DNA from: Haemaphysalis longicornis
Taxonomy: Eukaryota > Arthropoda > Arachnida > Ixodida > Ixodidae
DNA: 64,000 nucleotides
Assembly (NCBI GenBank): GCA_013339765.2
Contig: CM023457.1
Location: 77,930,192 to 77,994,191, forward strand
Direction: 5' to 3'
Position 1 is the first letter of the stretch. Each line of letters opens with the position of its first letter. The notes below the pieces were generated by a model. It made no database searches. It was not told the DNA's origin and saw only the letters and a list, made by a program, of their open reading frames with translations. The translations under genes and the position numbers were made by a program. Below are positions 20,608 through 31,569 of the stretch, in pieces.

Positions 20608-22500
20608 ATGATGGACATGGCAACCACACCGGAGGAGACAACGGCGGCAATGGACACCGGCAACACCTTATCAATCGAAGAAAGCTCTCAAGCACCAACA
20701 ATACACGTGAACCACGACGACGGACGTATGGCGGTGGCAGTAACCGGCATGGACCCATTATCGGCGGACGCCGAGGGATGGCAGGTGGCAAGGCGACGGC
20801 TGCGACAACGAGCGACCGGGGCGGTTAGCGGTGAGTCGGTCCTTGCTACTCCTGCAGCCTCTAAAAGTCAGGCGCGTTTCGCGAGGCAAGTCGCAGCTAG
20901 AATCACCAGGGCAGAACGCATGCCACATACGCTGCCGAGAGATGAAATCAAAATTATACTTATACCCCGTGGAGGGCTAAATGTAGGCCGCACCAAGGCA
21001 ACCAACTCATGGCAGCCATTTTCGAGGCTGCGGGAACCACATTACAAGAGTCCAGAGAGGACACTATGTGCACCTAGTGTTGCCCAGAACATCATTGTGA
21101 TAAGTCCCCCGCACGAGTACGGAGCACAAACACACGAAGGTATCGGCCTGCTCAGAATTGAGAGTAAGGAGTATGAAATCAGCGCCTACTCGTCAGCGCC
21201 CGATGGCACCACGAAGGGTGTCATTCGAGGTATCTCTCTTTCAGACACAAAGCAGGACTTACAAGCGAACATAGTCAATGAATCAAACCCACTCGCGCTT
21301 GAAGCGCACAGGATCGGCAACACCACCACAGTAATAGTACCATTCGCGGGCACAAAGGTACCTAACGTCGTAAAGTATGGGGCTATGTTAGTGAGATGCA
21401 GCTTATATAGACAACATTATGAAGTCTCCCACTGCTGTGGCAAGTTAAGTCACCGCACAGATGTGTGCCCCTCTCCAGACACCAAGATATGCTTTGCGTG
21501 TGGAGCGCCCAACCCGGGCCCCACACATGAACAAGTGTACAAACCCCGCTGCAAGCTATGCAATGGGGCGCATCCCACCGGTGTAGCGGGATGTAAAAAT
21601 CGCTACAAAATCCCACACGTGGTCTCGCAGCGCCGGTGGGAGCGCAGGCGGGCGGTAGCGCGGCAGCCGCCATTGGGCCTAGCTGACTTTCCGCCGCTGC
21701 AGCCGTGCGAAAACGGTGTGAAACGGATAACGCACAAGAACGCTGACGTCAACAGGGCGGCAGCTGGCGGCACCTCGGCGGGTGGCGGCGCGGCGCATCG
21801 CAGCGGAGATGAAACCAAGCCTGGCCCGGGAGGGGGCGCGGCGTGGGCTGACGTGGCTGGATCGCATCCGACGGGAGGAGCCAACCCGCAGCAACCCAAG
21901 GGCAACCCAATGCAGCCAACCCCAGAGATGATCCAACTTCGCAATGAGAACGCGTGCCTAAAAGTGCAACTCGCAGAGCAGGACCGGCGCCTGCAGAAGG
22001 TCAGCAGGAAGCTAGACATGCTCCTTGCTGACCGACACCAGGACCCAGCGCGGACGCTACTGTCAGCGCGAGGGCAAGCGCACAAACAAGCGCAAGCCCA
22101 AGAGAAAAACTTAGAAGAAATGCATACACAAGAACCGACACATACACACGCCACAGGACCGCAAGCTGTAGAACTACCGAGGAGGCAAGACAGGATGCAA
22201 ACACATCCCAAGAACCCGCACCCAAGGCAAAGAGGCGAGCTACATTACCAAGTGCGGTCGAAACAAGCCACCAAAAATTGGAAGAGCGTATGGACAGATT
22301 TGAAGAACAAGCCCAAAAGGGCCAAGAATGAACCAATAGAAGACTGGCAGCGCTGGAGGCGGCGACAGCGGACATCACCGTCCGCATGACCAACATAGAA
22401 CGGATATTAACACAGATACAACACGTCATGCAACGACCCAGCGAGGGACCCCAATATCACCCCAATGAATGCCGCCCCTCATTGCCCGAACAGCGCTAAC
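20608..22500 (+). pseudogene. LINE ORF1, zinc-knuckle RNA-binding protein (I-like)
   Basis: The true start is probably ATG at 20,608 (GCCGCCATGATGG, strong Kozak); the longer frame from 20,590 begins at GTG. The protein has an RNA-binding-like region (IKIILIPRGGLNV, GVIRGISLSD), then three Cys clusters at roughly residues 268-335 counted from 20,590 (CCGKLSHRTDVC, CFACGAPNPGPTH, CKLCNGAHPTGVAGC). A Gly/Ala/Pro linker and a coiled coil (about residues 442-484) follow. The reading frame shifts between about 22,050 and 22,180. Beyond it, the natural C-terminus (KLEERMDRFEEQAQK, TNRRLAALEAATADITVRM) continues in another frame to TAA at about 22,498, with one stop at 22,329. So the 599-codon frame ends in about 70 out-of-frame residues. 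Confidence 0.85.
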
Positions 22501-23380
22501 GCGGGAGCTCGTTGTGTGGCAATGGAATGCGAATGGCCTGCGCAGGAAAGAAGGAACTATTGCAACAGTACATCAGGCAAGCCAGCCGGCGGCCAGACGT
22601 CATTCTCCTGCAAGAAAGGCACAGCGAGGCTCCCCTGGGCCTGCCGGGGTACCGGTCCTACGCCAGCCCGGCCAGCGCAAGAACAATTGGGAAAGGCGCA
22701 GGGCAGGGGGTTAGCACCCTGGTGAAGAAAGGACTTACATACATCGAACATGACTCGCTCCACAACAGCGCCATCGAACATCTGGCTATCGAAGTCGTCA
22801 CGGGCCGCAAACAAAAGGAGAGCGTCTTCATCGTCAACACATATAGCAACCCGAAACAATTCCAGCAGCGTTTCCGAACCCTAATGCACAAGGTGAAGCA
22901 ATTGGCAAAGGACAACACTGCGCTCGTGTCGGAGACTTCAACGCATCGCACATGGCGTGGGGATACCCGAAATCCACAGCCAAGGGTCACAGCCTTTACG
23001 AAGAGGCCCTAGACACAGAATATCAACTGCTGAACGACCCATCGACACATACAAGACACGGCACATCCACGCAACGCGACACCAATCCAGATTTGTCATT
23101 CTGCAGCGCTGCCGGGGCTTCCTGGCGGAACACGGGCGAGACACTGGGCAGTGACCACTGCGTCCTCCAGATTACGGTGCCACTGCGCAGCACAGCACCG
23201 ACTCTCTGCAAGCAAACGATGACAGACTGGACCAAGTACAGGCAGAAGCTCGATGCTCTGCCCAAGCGCATTGACAACATCGACGAATGGATGCGCACCC
23301 TCAATGCAACGGCACAAGCGGCCACGACAGAAGTGGAAGCGGACGAAGGGACCCCACAAATCGCTAGCCGGCTGGCGCAC
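22499..23380 (+). pseudogene. LINE ORF2 endonuclease domain (I-like)
   Basis: This overlaps the end of ORF1. It reads LVVWQWNANGLRRKEG, DVILLQERHSEAP, RTIGKGAGQGVSTLVKKG, FIVNTYSNPKQ, MAWGYPKSTAKGHSLYEEAL, HTRHGTSTQRDTNPDLSF and ETLGSDHCVLQITVPL. These are the AP-like endonuclease motifs: N in WNANG, E in LQE, the GDFN region, and SDH. Two frameshifts are present, near 22,550 and near 22,930. The second is a one-base loss just before the GDFNA block, which is still readable in the next frame (GDFNASHMAW). The domain nicks target DNA. Similarity stops at about 23,380, before RT. Confidence 0.85.
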
Positions 23381-23690
23381 CAGCTCGTCAGGGCAATGGG
23401 GCAGTAACTTGAGATGTACGATGGGTCATTTCCCACCTTCAAAAAAGCTACTACTATGGCCTCCCGCCATGACATCGGAATGTGCCCGAAAGCCATATCA
23501 TGTATTGGTGGAGGACTGTTAAGAGTGTCTGCATGTAGTTGTTGTATCAATGTGTATGTGATGTTGTATGGGCCTGGAGCTGAGCACTTACACGTTTTCA
23601 GAGCAGCGCTCAGCTCGTGTAGTGAAAACAGAGCTGTAAGAAGTCTGTGATTTGTTGTTGTCGCGTAGGCACTTCTTTTCACAAGAGGTG
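23381..23690 (-). pseudogene. Jockey-like LINE RT fragment
   Basis: On the minus strand LHELSAALKTCKCSAPGPYN, ITYTLIQQLHADTLNSPPP, HIPMSWREAIVVAFLKVGND and SSYCPIALTS give the N-terminal finger blocks of a Jockey-type RT (S-APGP-x-xI, W-x-x-A-V-x-LK-x-G, Y-RPIALTS). It is the direct continuation of the endonuclease at 24.3-24.9 kb on the same strand. It breaks off after PIALTS at about 23,380, exactly where the opposing LINE ends. Motifs A-C are missing. Confidence 0.8.
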
Positions 23691-24269
23691 TGATGTTTCA
23701 GGAAAGTGTTTGTGCAATTTGCAGATCTAGACACGTGTTGGAAGTGTTGTACAAGTGTGTTAGCCTGGTCTTCGAGTGTGTCCCCTGTTATGCTAACCAG
23801 GGGTAGGATGTATGTCTGTTGTCCTTTAAGGTTACGTATTTTTGTACATACCTTGACTGTTTCAGTGTACGAGTTAATGGGTATAAGAAATCAGTGCTAA
23901 TTCTCCTCATTTGCCCCTCCAAGCACACGCTTTCCAAAAGCCTTTGCCCTTTTCAACGAGATCAGTTTATTGGACGTGGGATACCTGCGAAGAATACCCC
24001 ACGCCTTCTTCTAGGTCTCTAGCACCCGCCTACAGTCCTCAGTCCACCAGGGCCTCCTTCAATTGCACGGAGCACCGGATGCCTGGAGAATGGACCTTTG
24101 GCGGCGTCGAGGAGGTACGCCGTGAGGAGTTGGGCGGCTTCTTGTAGCTGTGTTATGAGTGTGTGGTGTATTTCGGATGTTTCTGTAAATGTACTCCATT
24201 ACGCTCTAGCTACATTGAACCTTTTATGGGAAGGTAAACTGTTTCGGCCTTTACATATGTATATTAATG
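23691..24269 (-). pseudogene. Jockey-like ORF2, EN-RT linker region
   Basis: The minus strand reads AAQLLTAYLLDAAKGPFSRH (spacer helix after EN), then a KKAWGILRRYPTSNKLISLK segment. After that come SYTETVKVCTKIRNLKGQQT, SITGDTLEDQANTLVQHFQH and SRSANCTNTFLKHH, which correspond to the linker of Jockey ORF2 (W-x-x-L-R-x-YPT, DP-x-x-KA, HF-x-x-VS). Several stops and frameshifts occur. No catalytic residues are expected here. Confidence 0.7.
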
Positions 24270-24895
24270 CGGTTGGAAAGTGGTCACTACCATACTGGTC
24301 TGTGTCAACATCCCCCTCCATAGATGGAAAGAGTGCTGCAGCAAGTCGAATCGCGATTAGGTGTTGTGTCCTATATAATGGTATGTAGGCTGGTTTTTAT
24401 TGAATTGGCATGGTCCCGAAGAGTTTGGACATTTTTTGATAAGGCGACCTTGGGCATTCGTGCGAAAAAACCACAGAGGGCATTATGTGCGTTGAGGCCA
24501 CCTAAAAATTAATGGTGCGGGTATCTCATCTAGAAGGCCCCTCAAAATATGAGCTAGAAAGCTGGAAGTCAGGGGGGATGTACAGAGAGCATAGTGTTAT
24601 TACACTATTGAAAATTATGGTACGAATAGAAACGGCCTCAAGTACGGTCTGTAATTGGATTCTCTGACACGCCGAGTACTTTCGGGCAATGATGGCTACA
24701 CCCTCAGAAGATATACCACCACCATGTCTTTCTTTCTAAATTCCATGTAATTATTCAAGAAATTTGCATGTTTGGAATTTAAATGTGCTTCTTGTACATA
24801 CATGACACTTGGCTGATTGGAGTGCAGTATCTCGTTCAAATCATCAAGATTTTTGAGAAGGCCTCCACAGTTCCATTAGGTTATGTTTCCTCTTC
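24270..24895 (-). pseudogene. Jockey-like ORF2 endonuclease domain
   Basis: Reading down: WNCGGLLKNLDDLNEILHSN, VMYVQEAHLNSKHANFLNNY, SSEGVAIIARKYSACQRIQL, EAVSIRTIIFNSVITLCSLY, IPP, and at the end QYGSDHFP. This is the AP-like endonuclease of a Jockey-clade LINE. The Asn (WNC), Glu (VQE) and SDH motifs survive. The central GDFNAH block reads GGLNAH in the matching frame, so the catalytic Asp is lost. Multiple frameshifts break the reading frame. Confidence 0.8.
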
Positions 24896-24999
24896 CCATT
24901 ATTTAGTCTAAAAGCTACTGGAGTGTGTATGTTTGTGTGTTGTTTTTCGTGGCAGTGACTGTCGTCTTTTTTGGCTTGTCGGGAGGCTTTGTCATCGGG

Positions 25000-26450
25000 A
25001 CACGTTCCTTGCGCTGTGCCGCCCACAAGAGCAGTCGGACGTACATTTCGTCGTCGGATGTCCTCAGTGTGCCCGACTAATCGGGCTCCTCGAACCGTGC
25101 ACCCTTTTGGGTGCGCTTTGCCTGCCCGGCAACCGGCGAGGGCGTCAAGAACACCTTGGATGACAATGGTGGCGCATCGGGGGTGGGAGCTGCCACGGAT
25201 TCCTCAATCTCCATCTCCTGCGCGCCCTGACATGTGGTTTGGGATGATGGAGGGAAGTTCTGGATGCAGCATCACTCCCAGCAGACATGGTTGTCGCCAC
25301 AACCACGTCTGGTGCAGCAAGCGGTGTGGGGACGGGATGGGCGGCCAGAGGCAGCCCAGCGGAGGGTGGGAGCTGGACCAGGTCAGACTCGCTGAACTGG
25401 GTCCCTGTAGAAACCCGATGCTGCTCCGCTCCACGGCGAGCTGCGTCGGCGTACCTCCCCAGAGGGTAAGAGGCGAACCTCTCCCGCGCCTCTGGGAAGG
25501 TGTTTCCGTGACCTTGATGTTATCTTTTTTTCAATCTGAAACCTTTCCCACTTTCGAGAGTATGAAGCATGTTGTCCCTGGCAGTTTGCACAGACGAGAG
25601 TTTGTGAGGGACAGTTGTCTGAGGGAGAATCATGTTGGGCGCACGTCGCGCATGTTAGTCGACCAAGCCAGGAGTTAGTGCCATGCCTAAACCTATGGGC
25701 GTTTAAAACAGTGGCGCGGTTTGGGGATGTATGGTCTGACGGGGCAATGAATGAAGCCTGCATTTACTGAATCAGGAACTGTGCAGTGGTCGAAAGTCAA
25801 TGTTAGATGTTTTGTTGGAATTTCCTGGGTATCTCGACGAATCATGATACGCCTCACTGCCCGCGTTGCGTCGGCGCGTTAAGCCCCCCAATCAAATAAA
25901 AGCCATCAATCTGTACGCTTCACTGCTGTCACACCTTGGTCTCTAAGGCATTCCAGCAGATCTGTTTCACTTTGATTCATCAGATCAGGCTGAGATCACA
26001 CCATGGAGCTGTTAAGACTGGGGTCGGGTGTGACCCTGATGTCCAGATTTAGGATGCGAGTTTGAGTCAAGAGAGTTGTAGCTTGTTGCTTGTCGATTTC
26101 TACAAGACATTCTCCGGTTCTAAGTTTCTTGGCTTTGTAGGATTGACCAACACTGCCCTAAAAAAGTTCGGGATCAGAAAGACAGACATTGTGGCAAGGG
26201 GGCTTGACGTGTCAACGGATTCCAATATCAAAAACCTTGGGTTGTTGTCCCGCTTTGGAAACTTTTGGTTGGCAACGAAGCAAAGGGTACTTCTGTGAGG
26301 CTCCTTTTAGGGGCCGATCTTTGGATTTAGAAAATTTGGAAACCATAGGCACACAAAAAAGCAAGGGACGGGATACTTTTTTATCAACCTTACCCTAACA
26401 GCTGGAGAGGTCCCGGAGCTCCCAGCCTGGTTAATGGACAGGGAGCCCAT
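25000..26450 (-). pseudogene. Jockey-like LINE ORF1 (gag-like, CCHC)
   Basis: The likely start is ATG at about 26,450 (MGSLSINQAGSSGTSPAVRV). It is followed by LVNPTKPRNLEPENVL, RVTPDPSLNSSM, TDLLECLRDQGVTAVKRT, MIRRDTQEIPTKHLTLTF and CPVRPYIPKPRHC. Zinc knuckles CATCAQHDSPSDNC and CANCQGQHASYSRKW follow (the last Cys replaced by Trp), then an EIKVTE-like tail and a Pro-rich C-terminus down to about 25,000. This is the standard Jockey ORF1 order. Many frameshifts are present, and a SINE core piece is inserted at about 25,855-25,905. Confidence 0.8.
25850..25910 (-). repeat. SINE core fragment within Jockey ORF1
   Basis: The minus strand reads GGGGGGCTTAACGCGCCGAC then GCAACGCGGGCAGTGAGGCG, nearly identical to the SINE at 35,469-35,502 (TTTAACGCGCCGACGCAATG, CAGGCGATGAGGCG). 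It interrupts the ORF1 between AVKRT and MIRRDT. It is a short internal piece without tRNA-like head. Confidence 0.6.
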
Positions 26451-26700
26451 CTCCCGGAGCTTGACCTGGCCTTTGACCGCCAGCGTTTGCGGTTTCTAAC
26501 CCTCCACCTAACACACATTGTCACGGTAGGTTACAACTTATGTTAGGTGGCTCGGGGACCGCGGTGTCACCAATACCGTCACCAAGACCATTCCGGGTGC
26601 CCGATTGTGGGGACCCGCGTTCTATTACGCCGCGGGTTAGAATCCGAGATTTTTTCGCATGCCCACTAAAAGTGTATTTATACGCACTTTAGGGGTGGTT
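26451..26700 (-). other. Probable 5' UTR of the Jockey-like LINE
   Basis: This is GC-rich DNA directly upstream of ORF1 (minus strand) with CGGGCACCCGGAATGGTCTT and CACCGCGGTCCCCGAGCCAC words and no frame. Jockey elements carry an internal promoter at their 5' end, so this is the expected place for it. No promoter motif is certain. Confidence 0.45.
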
Positions 26701-26789
26701 TTTCTTGTTCCAAGATGGCGCAGATTGAGAGGGGATGTTTCCCCTTTGAACTTTGCTGAACAAAGAAGTTAGGATGGCAGGGTGATATT

Positions 26790-26905
26790 TTATAAGCCAA
26801 CCATCATAATCATCATGATCGCCAGCCTATCTACGCCCTCTGCAGGGCAAGGGCTTCTCCCATAGAACTCCAATTATCCCGGCGCTGTGCTAACTGTGAC
26901 AGCGA
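26790..26905 (-). mobile_element. LINE 3' tail (AQRRDNWSSMGEA type)
   Basis: The minus strand reads SQLAQRRDNWSSMGEALALQ then RA and a stop, followed by GATCATGATGATTATGATGG. It is the same C-terminal tail as at 121-321 and 58,850-58,995. Only the last about 25 codons and the TGATGA-type tail remain. Confidence 0.7.
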
Positions 26906-29385
26906 TAAGCTAATGCTCGTCTTTAAATGATGGCTAGCAAACAGGCAAACGACACGGTACGATGCCTCGCATTTTGCGATCTTTCCGCGACACATGCAAA
27001 AAATTTTAATTATTCCCGTAAACGTGAAAAATGTAGTTTCCTTTTTCCCATACCAAAACGAGCTAACAGTAAGGTACTTGGGTAGGTAGAGCACCTCATA
27101 GTAATATGCAGCATAATATGCACCCGGCCAGCAAAATTGCACATGGAAAACATAAGCTAAGCAACTAGGTCTTGGGAGTGGCTTTTTAATGTCCTTGAGA
27201 TGTCTGCTGCGATGTTTATCGTATATACACGCGCAACCATGTGTCTGGTAAGATAAAGCAAGCTTTCATAGTTGCAGGGCCCATTGTTAGAAGTGGAGGG
27301 GAAATATTGTCAGCTTACGTTTTGGACATCTTCCCGGCGAAATTGAAAGGTCATCTAGAGCCACGGTGCCCGGAAGTATAATCAGCCCGAATCGTTATCT
27401 GCACAAATACCACACAACAGGACAATTGGCGAAAATTACGTAATGCTCGTTACAAACCAGCACTTCAATTTATTATGACTTCCAATTACCCTGTGCAATA
27501 AAGATAAAATCTAAATGCGACACTGGATCATTGTGTGCAATGATCCTACTTAACACCACTGTGAACATACTACCCCACAAGGCACCTAGATGCTCAAGCA
27601 CTGCGATGAAAAGGGCAAGGTAGGACAAGCACGAGACATAAAAAAATTAGAGTCTGAAATGTGCTCTTCGTAGCAAGATTTCGCGAGCAAAGCATGTCGT
27701 ATTGCACTGAGGGATACAACCGCGTACATAACATTTCGGAGTTAACCTGACGAAATGGACAAACAAACGATTTTTGTGGAGTGTACGCTCTCCATTCCAC
27801 ATGAAAGGTCTTCACTTCAAACATCTGGAAAGCTTGCAGGCTGGCTTTTAGATTTACGAGACTTACGTATGCTGCCAAAGCAAATGCTTGCAACGATGGT
27901 AGTGAGCCACACGAAAACATACGTTTACGTGTACAGGAGATGAAGAAAGGTATATTTAAAAGCTTGTCCCAAGCTTAAGTAACCATACAATGGCGTCTTT
28001 CCTATTCCTTGATGGTGCCTCTGAATCACGCAGTGATGCCGACGGAGTTGGAATATTCCGTACTGTTTCCTATATTCGCCACAACTGAGCAAAAACGACG
28101 CCCATCATCTTTTTCCACTGGCTCGTTCCCAGTTGCTTAAGCTGCTCAACACGTACGTGCCGAGACAACCACTACGAAACCGTTTCCTCTGCCGAGCACG
28201 ATTTTGTCCTAGGAAAACTGAAAACCACAAGAAAAAACCATGCAAATAAAATGTCAGCTTCCGTCACCCTCCTACCTTCCTGCCTGCTTCACATTGTTGT
28301 CGGGCTATTCACTGGCTTCGTGGAGCACACAAAAATTTCTTTTCGTGTCTATAGCATTCTGGCTACTATATACAGCAGCGTTCGGCAGCAGAATGTGCCA
28401 GGGATGTCTGGTTTTTAAACTTAAACAATCCTCCACCCTCTAACCATTCCTATGCTATTCCAGCGCCCTGTAGCAGTATATTTATTTGCGGACACGGCAA
28501 CGTGAGCACAAAAGTGCACAAAATTAAAAACAATGAATTGCGTAAAGTCGGAACCTTACCTCGATTTCCCCATGCCGCACTTCTTCGTAGACAACTTTTT
28601 GCCACTGCCTGCGTTCGTTTATCTCACCTCGAAAAAAAAGAATTTCATTACTAATCGGCCTCCTCAAAAAATAACGTGGGACGGTGGAGGTCGAAGTGAA
28701 CATAACATTCGGGAGCTTCACAGCTGATATGTGCAGCCAGGCAGTAAAGCAAAGCGGACCCCTTGCCGAACCTCGCAGCACAGCAGCTTTGCGATCACTA
28801 CTGACGGGAAACACCGCCCGACTGTACCAGCCATCACCTGTGCGAAACAAAAACACCATTTTTATAGGACGTTCTGGAAATACAATATTTTCATAATTTG
28901 CCGTGCGCTTGTTTCTCGACGAAGGTCTGTACTCATTGCACTAACTGAAAGCTTGTATTTTTTTTTCAAATTTCACAATGTGCATAGTAAGGGTTTCATT
29001 CAGGTTCAAATTGGGTGCGGGGGAACGCAGGGGGCTTCTACCGTAGCCACAACTTGCATATGCGATGGGCACCGTATTGAAGAAATATCTAAAACTTAAT
29101 TGCGTGACAAGTGATTCTATTACATTTACTCGCCAATGCCAGCAGAAATATGCAACTATTGTCAGTTCTTTGTGTTGTCTATAGATAGCAAGACTCAATT
29201 TCATTCCTACGCTCCTTTTATTGTTACTACTATGCCATTTGACTCTCCTGTTTTATGCTCTTATTGTTTTGTATATCATCTTGCTTACGTATGACGTGTA
29301 TTAGCGCTCAAAGTGTTTTACTTCTTATCTAAGCGTGGGTCGTGGCGTTCTGGGCAATATAAGGTCATGAGAGTAGTGATACGTA
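26906..29385. other. Unassigned AT-rich DNA
   Basis: No gene recognised. The longest frames (27594-27920 minus, 28524-28859 minus, 28731-29099 plus) show no family motif. On the minus strand near 28,556 the sequence GAAATCGAGGTAAGG contains a strong splice-donor match following the peptide QWQKVVYEEVRHGEIE, so a stray exon cannot be excluded, but no acceptor or partner exon was found. Confidence 0.4.
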
Positions 29386-29600
29386 CAGCCGGTAAAAGGC
29401 TTGTCTATAACACAGCGTTCATACTCTCAGCCCTATCCTGCCCCGCCGGAGCGGGATTTGAATAAAACTACTGCGGAATTCTGAAGTCTTAGCCCTTCGC
29501 TTTTGCGTCCGACATGTTTGGAACGAGTATGTTTCGGCAGTTTTTGGATGTAGCTGGTTGAAGTTGAAATCGCTGTTATAGACAAGCGTTTTACCGACTG
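29386..29600. mobile_element. 215-bp MITE with TA target duplication
   Basis: The left end is CAGCCGGTAAAAGGCTTGTC then TATAACACAGCG. The right end, reverse-complemented, is CAGTCGGTAAAACGCTTGTC then TATAACAGCG. Two mismatches and one 2-bp indel separate them over about 32 bp. TA dinucleotides flank both ends (29,384-29,385 and 29,601-29,602). The interior has no frame. TA duplication with CAG...CTG termini fits the Tc1/mariner superfamily. It is a non-autonomous element moved by an unseen transposase. Confidence 0.9.
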
Positions 29601-29602
29601 TA

Positions 29603-30779
29603 CATTATTCTAATCTAACAATTTTTTTCATGTATTGGTGGTCAAGCAAGTGCATTCCTCCGAAACCATCAAGCGGAAAAATTACCTTTCTCCCAAAAAA
29701 TAATTACAATGACTGGTTTCTAATGGCATACTGCGCGTGCACCCCTGTTATACACGGATTCTTCCCGCTATTAGCAGCGCTATGCTGATGCCACCGAGCG
29801 CCTCTTGAAGGATTATCTCATTGCTACAATTGAAATTCAGGCGCTGTATGCGTCCCGGCCTAGTAGCTGTGGAGCTGGCGTGATCAGAAAAGTAACTGGT
29901 AATCTTAAAAAAACTGACATTCTTAATGAATTGCGTCTGACCGCCCCACAAATGTACCCGCACATTGCCGAAAACATGACAAGGCGAGCCTTTTTTTTGT
30001 GAATCACGAAGCTGATATCCAAGTGCGTTATCAGCAGACGGACCAGCTACGGGGTGTATGACTATGTTCAAACACCCAAGAATTGAACAAAATGTCAACA
30101 CTTTGGCAAGTCTCGGAAGATCAGAAACTTTCGCAGTGATGTCCCACGATCCAGTAACACCGATAATCATGCGGCCTGTACTGCTGAAATGATTGGCTGC
30201 TCAAACTGCGGCCCATAGCCCCAATCTATGTTTGATTGGGGTTCCGGAGGCCGCGACTAGATATTTTCTAATTCAAGACTGCGGATCATGCCGACTCTCT
30301 GTCGGCTAAATCAGTTTTTAAGAATGCTCTGACTTGTGGCTCAAGGAAAACTGGAAAAGGAATGGTTCCAAAGCCATTTCGGCACTTGCCTTTGCCCGTA
30401 GTGTGGTCTGTGAGAGGGCCCCCCTGAATTTTTTTCGCCCTTACTCGCTTCCAGCAGGGCTGTCCTCGCACGCACACAGACGTCCAAGCAGGGCAGCTGC
30501 CCTTCTCGAAGGTGCATGTATCATTTACAGCCCCGTTTCCTGCAGCAACACATAAACAAGCTTTTTACAGCCGTCGGCAACCGCTTCGCCTACATTCCGC
30601 TTAATAGTGGAAGTAGGGGGTTACGAAACAGTCGAAGGAAAAACAATGACCTTCAAGAAGTAGCCAGTCATCTAAGTAGGAGAGTATGGTTTACAAAATC
30701 CCGCAACTTTCACTAGTGGTGAAAGGCTGGATAACTTTGATGGATGGTGAGTTGGGCTTCCATATTATTGATTTCACAG
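29603..30779. other. Unassigned stretch
   Basis: No recognisable product. The 140-residue minus frame (29748-30170) and the 73-residue plus frame (30334-30555) have protein-like composition but no motif I can name. Confidence 0.4.
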
Positions 30780-31260
30780 CGCACACAAAAACCAGCACGA
30801 TAGAGGGAGCGAGACACACAGGCGCTGACTGACACGTCACGTTTATTGCTGTGACATCTGGCATTTATATACAGCAGAAATCTATGCAACAAAGACCTAG
30901 TGAAAAGAAATAGCAAATCTACTACGACATCGCTACCGCCATGTGCTTACACACCGTGTAGATTGGTGATTTATTTTACCGATAGCGCGACAGAAGGAAA
31001 TATACACACTTTTCTTTGTTTACTATTTCGTAGGCCTCAATAATCTTTCTTGTCAGTTAGGCTTATTTGCATACAATACTGCCGTACTATTGAAGGTAGG
31101 CTCGCACCCAGCGCAGTCTCTATTGCTAGATGTATTGTTAGATGACCGTTTTTGCACTTTTTCTCGTAACTCTGTTCCTTTAACCTATCGTCAATACATC
31201 TTCCTGTTTGCCCCATATATTCTCTGCCACACAATAAAAAGACACTGCAAACCACGTTTC
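30780..31260 (-). pseudogene. PLE GIY-YIG fragment and 3' region
   Basis: On the minus strand MVCSVFLLCGREYMGQTGRC, IDDRLKEQSYEKKCKNGHLT and IHLAIETALGASLPSIVRQY give a GIY-YIG nuclease of PLE type (G-REYMG-QTGRC, the conserved Arg in DDRLKEQ). It ends DKKDY near 31,030. Below it, down to 30,780, is a 3' region with GTCAGTCAGCGCCTGTGTGT and CTCGCTCCCTC words. The RT is not recognisable upstream; the frame at 31359-31568 (minus) may be a decayed part of it. This is a second, independent PLE copy. Confidence 0.75.
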
Positions 31261-31569
31261 GTGCACATAGAATGCATTGTCGTTAATGCCCCTCCAAGGT
31301 GATGTCTAACGATTGCCACTACAAAAAAACACTTTAATTATTCTTGGGTACGTATTCGCTATGCCAATTTTTGCGTGAAGTTACTTTCTGTGCTATTTAA
31401 GGAGTCTGTCTGCATATGCATGCAACTCTTGCATCCGGGTCCGAGAAAGGGTGTAATGACTCGTTGTTGCGAAGGGCAATTTTCGCCTGCACTAAAGAAG
31501 TTTTTGATTTTTATACGCCGGCTAGGTAACCCTTCGATCTTCATGAAGCACCTTTCTAAATAATTCATT

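Noticed and set aside
21603..22211. 202-residue minus-strand frame, Cys-rich, hydrophobic start
   Set aside because: It is the antisense of the LINE ORF1 coding strand; cysteines arise from the complement of Ala/Thr/Gln codons. No independent motif.
23023..23682. 219-residue minus-strand frame taken as one protein
   Set aside because: Only its first about 100 residues are Jockey RT; the rest is antisense to the opposing LINE endonuclease across the breakpoint at 23,380.
24971..25678. 235-residue plus-strand frame
   Set aside because: Antisense of the Jockey-like ORF1; no motif of its own.
25964..25983. CTGATGA ... GAAAC on the minus strand, hammerhead-like
   Set aside because: The 8 bases between the boxes cannot form stem II, and the stretch is Jockey ORF1 coding sequence. 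Chance match.
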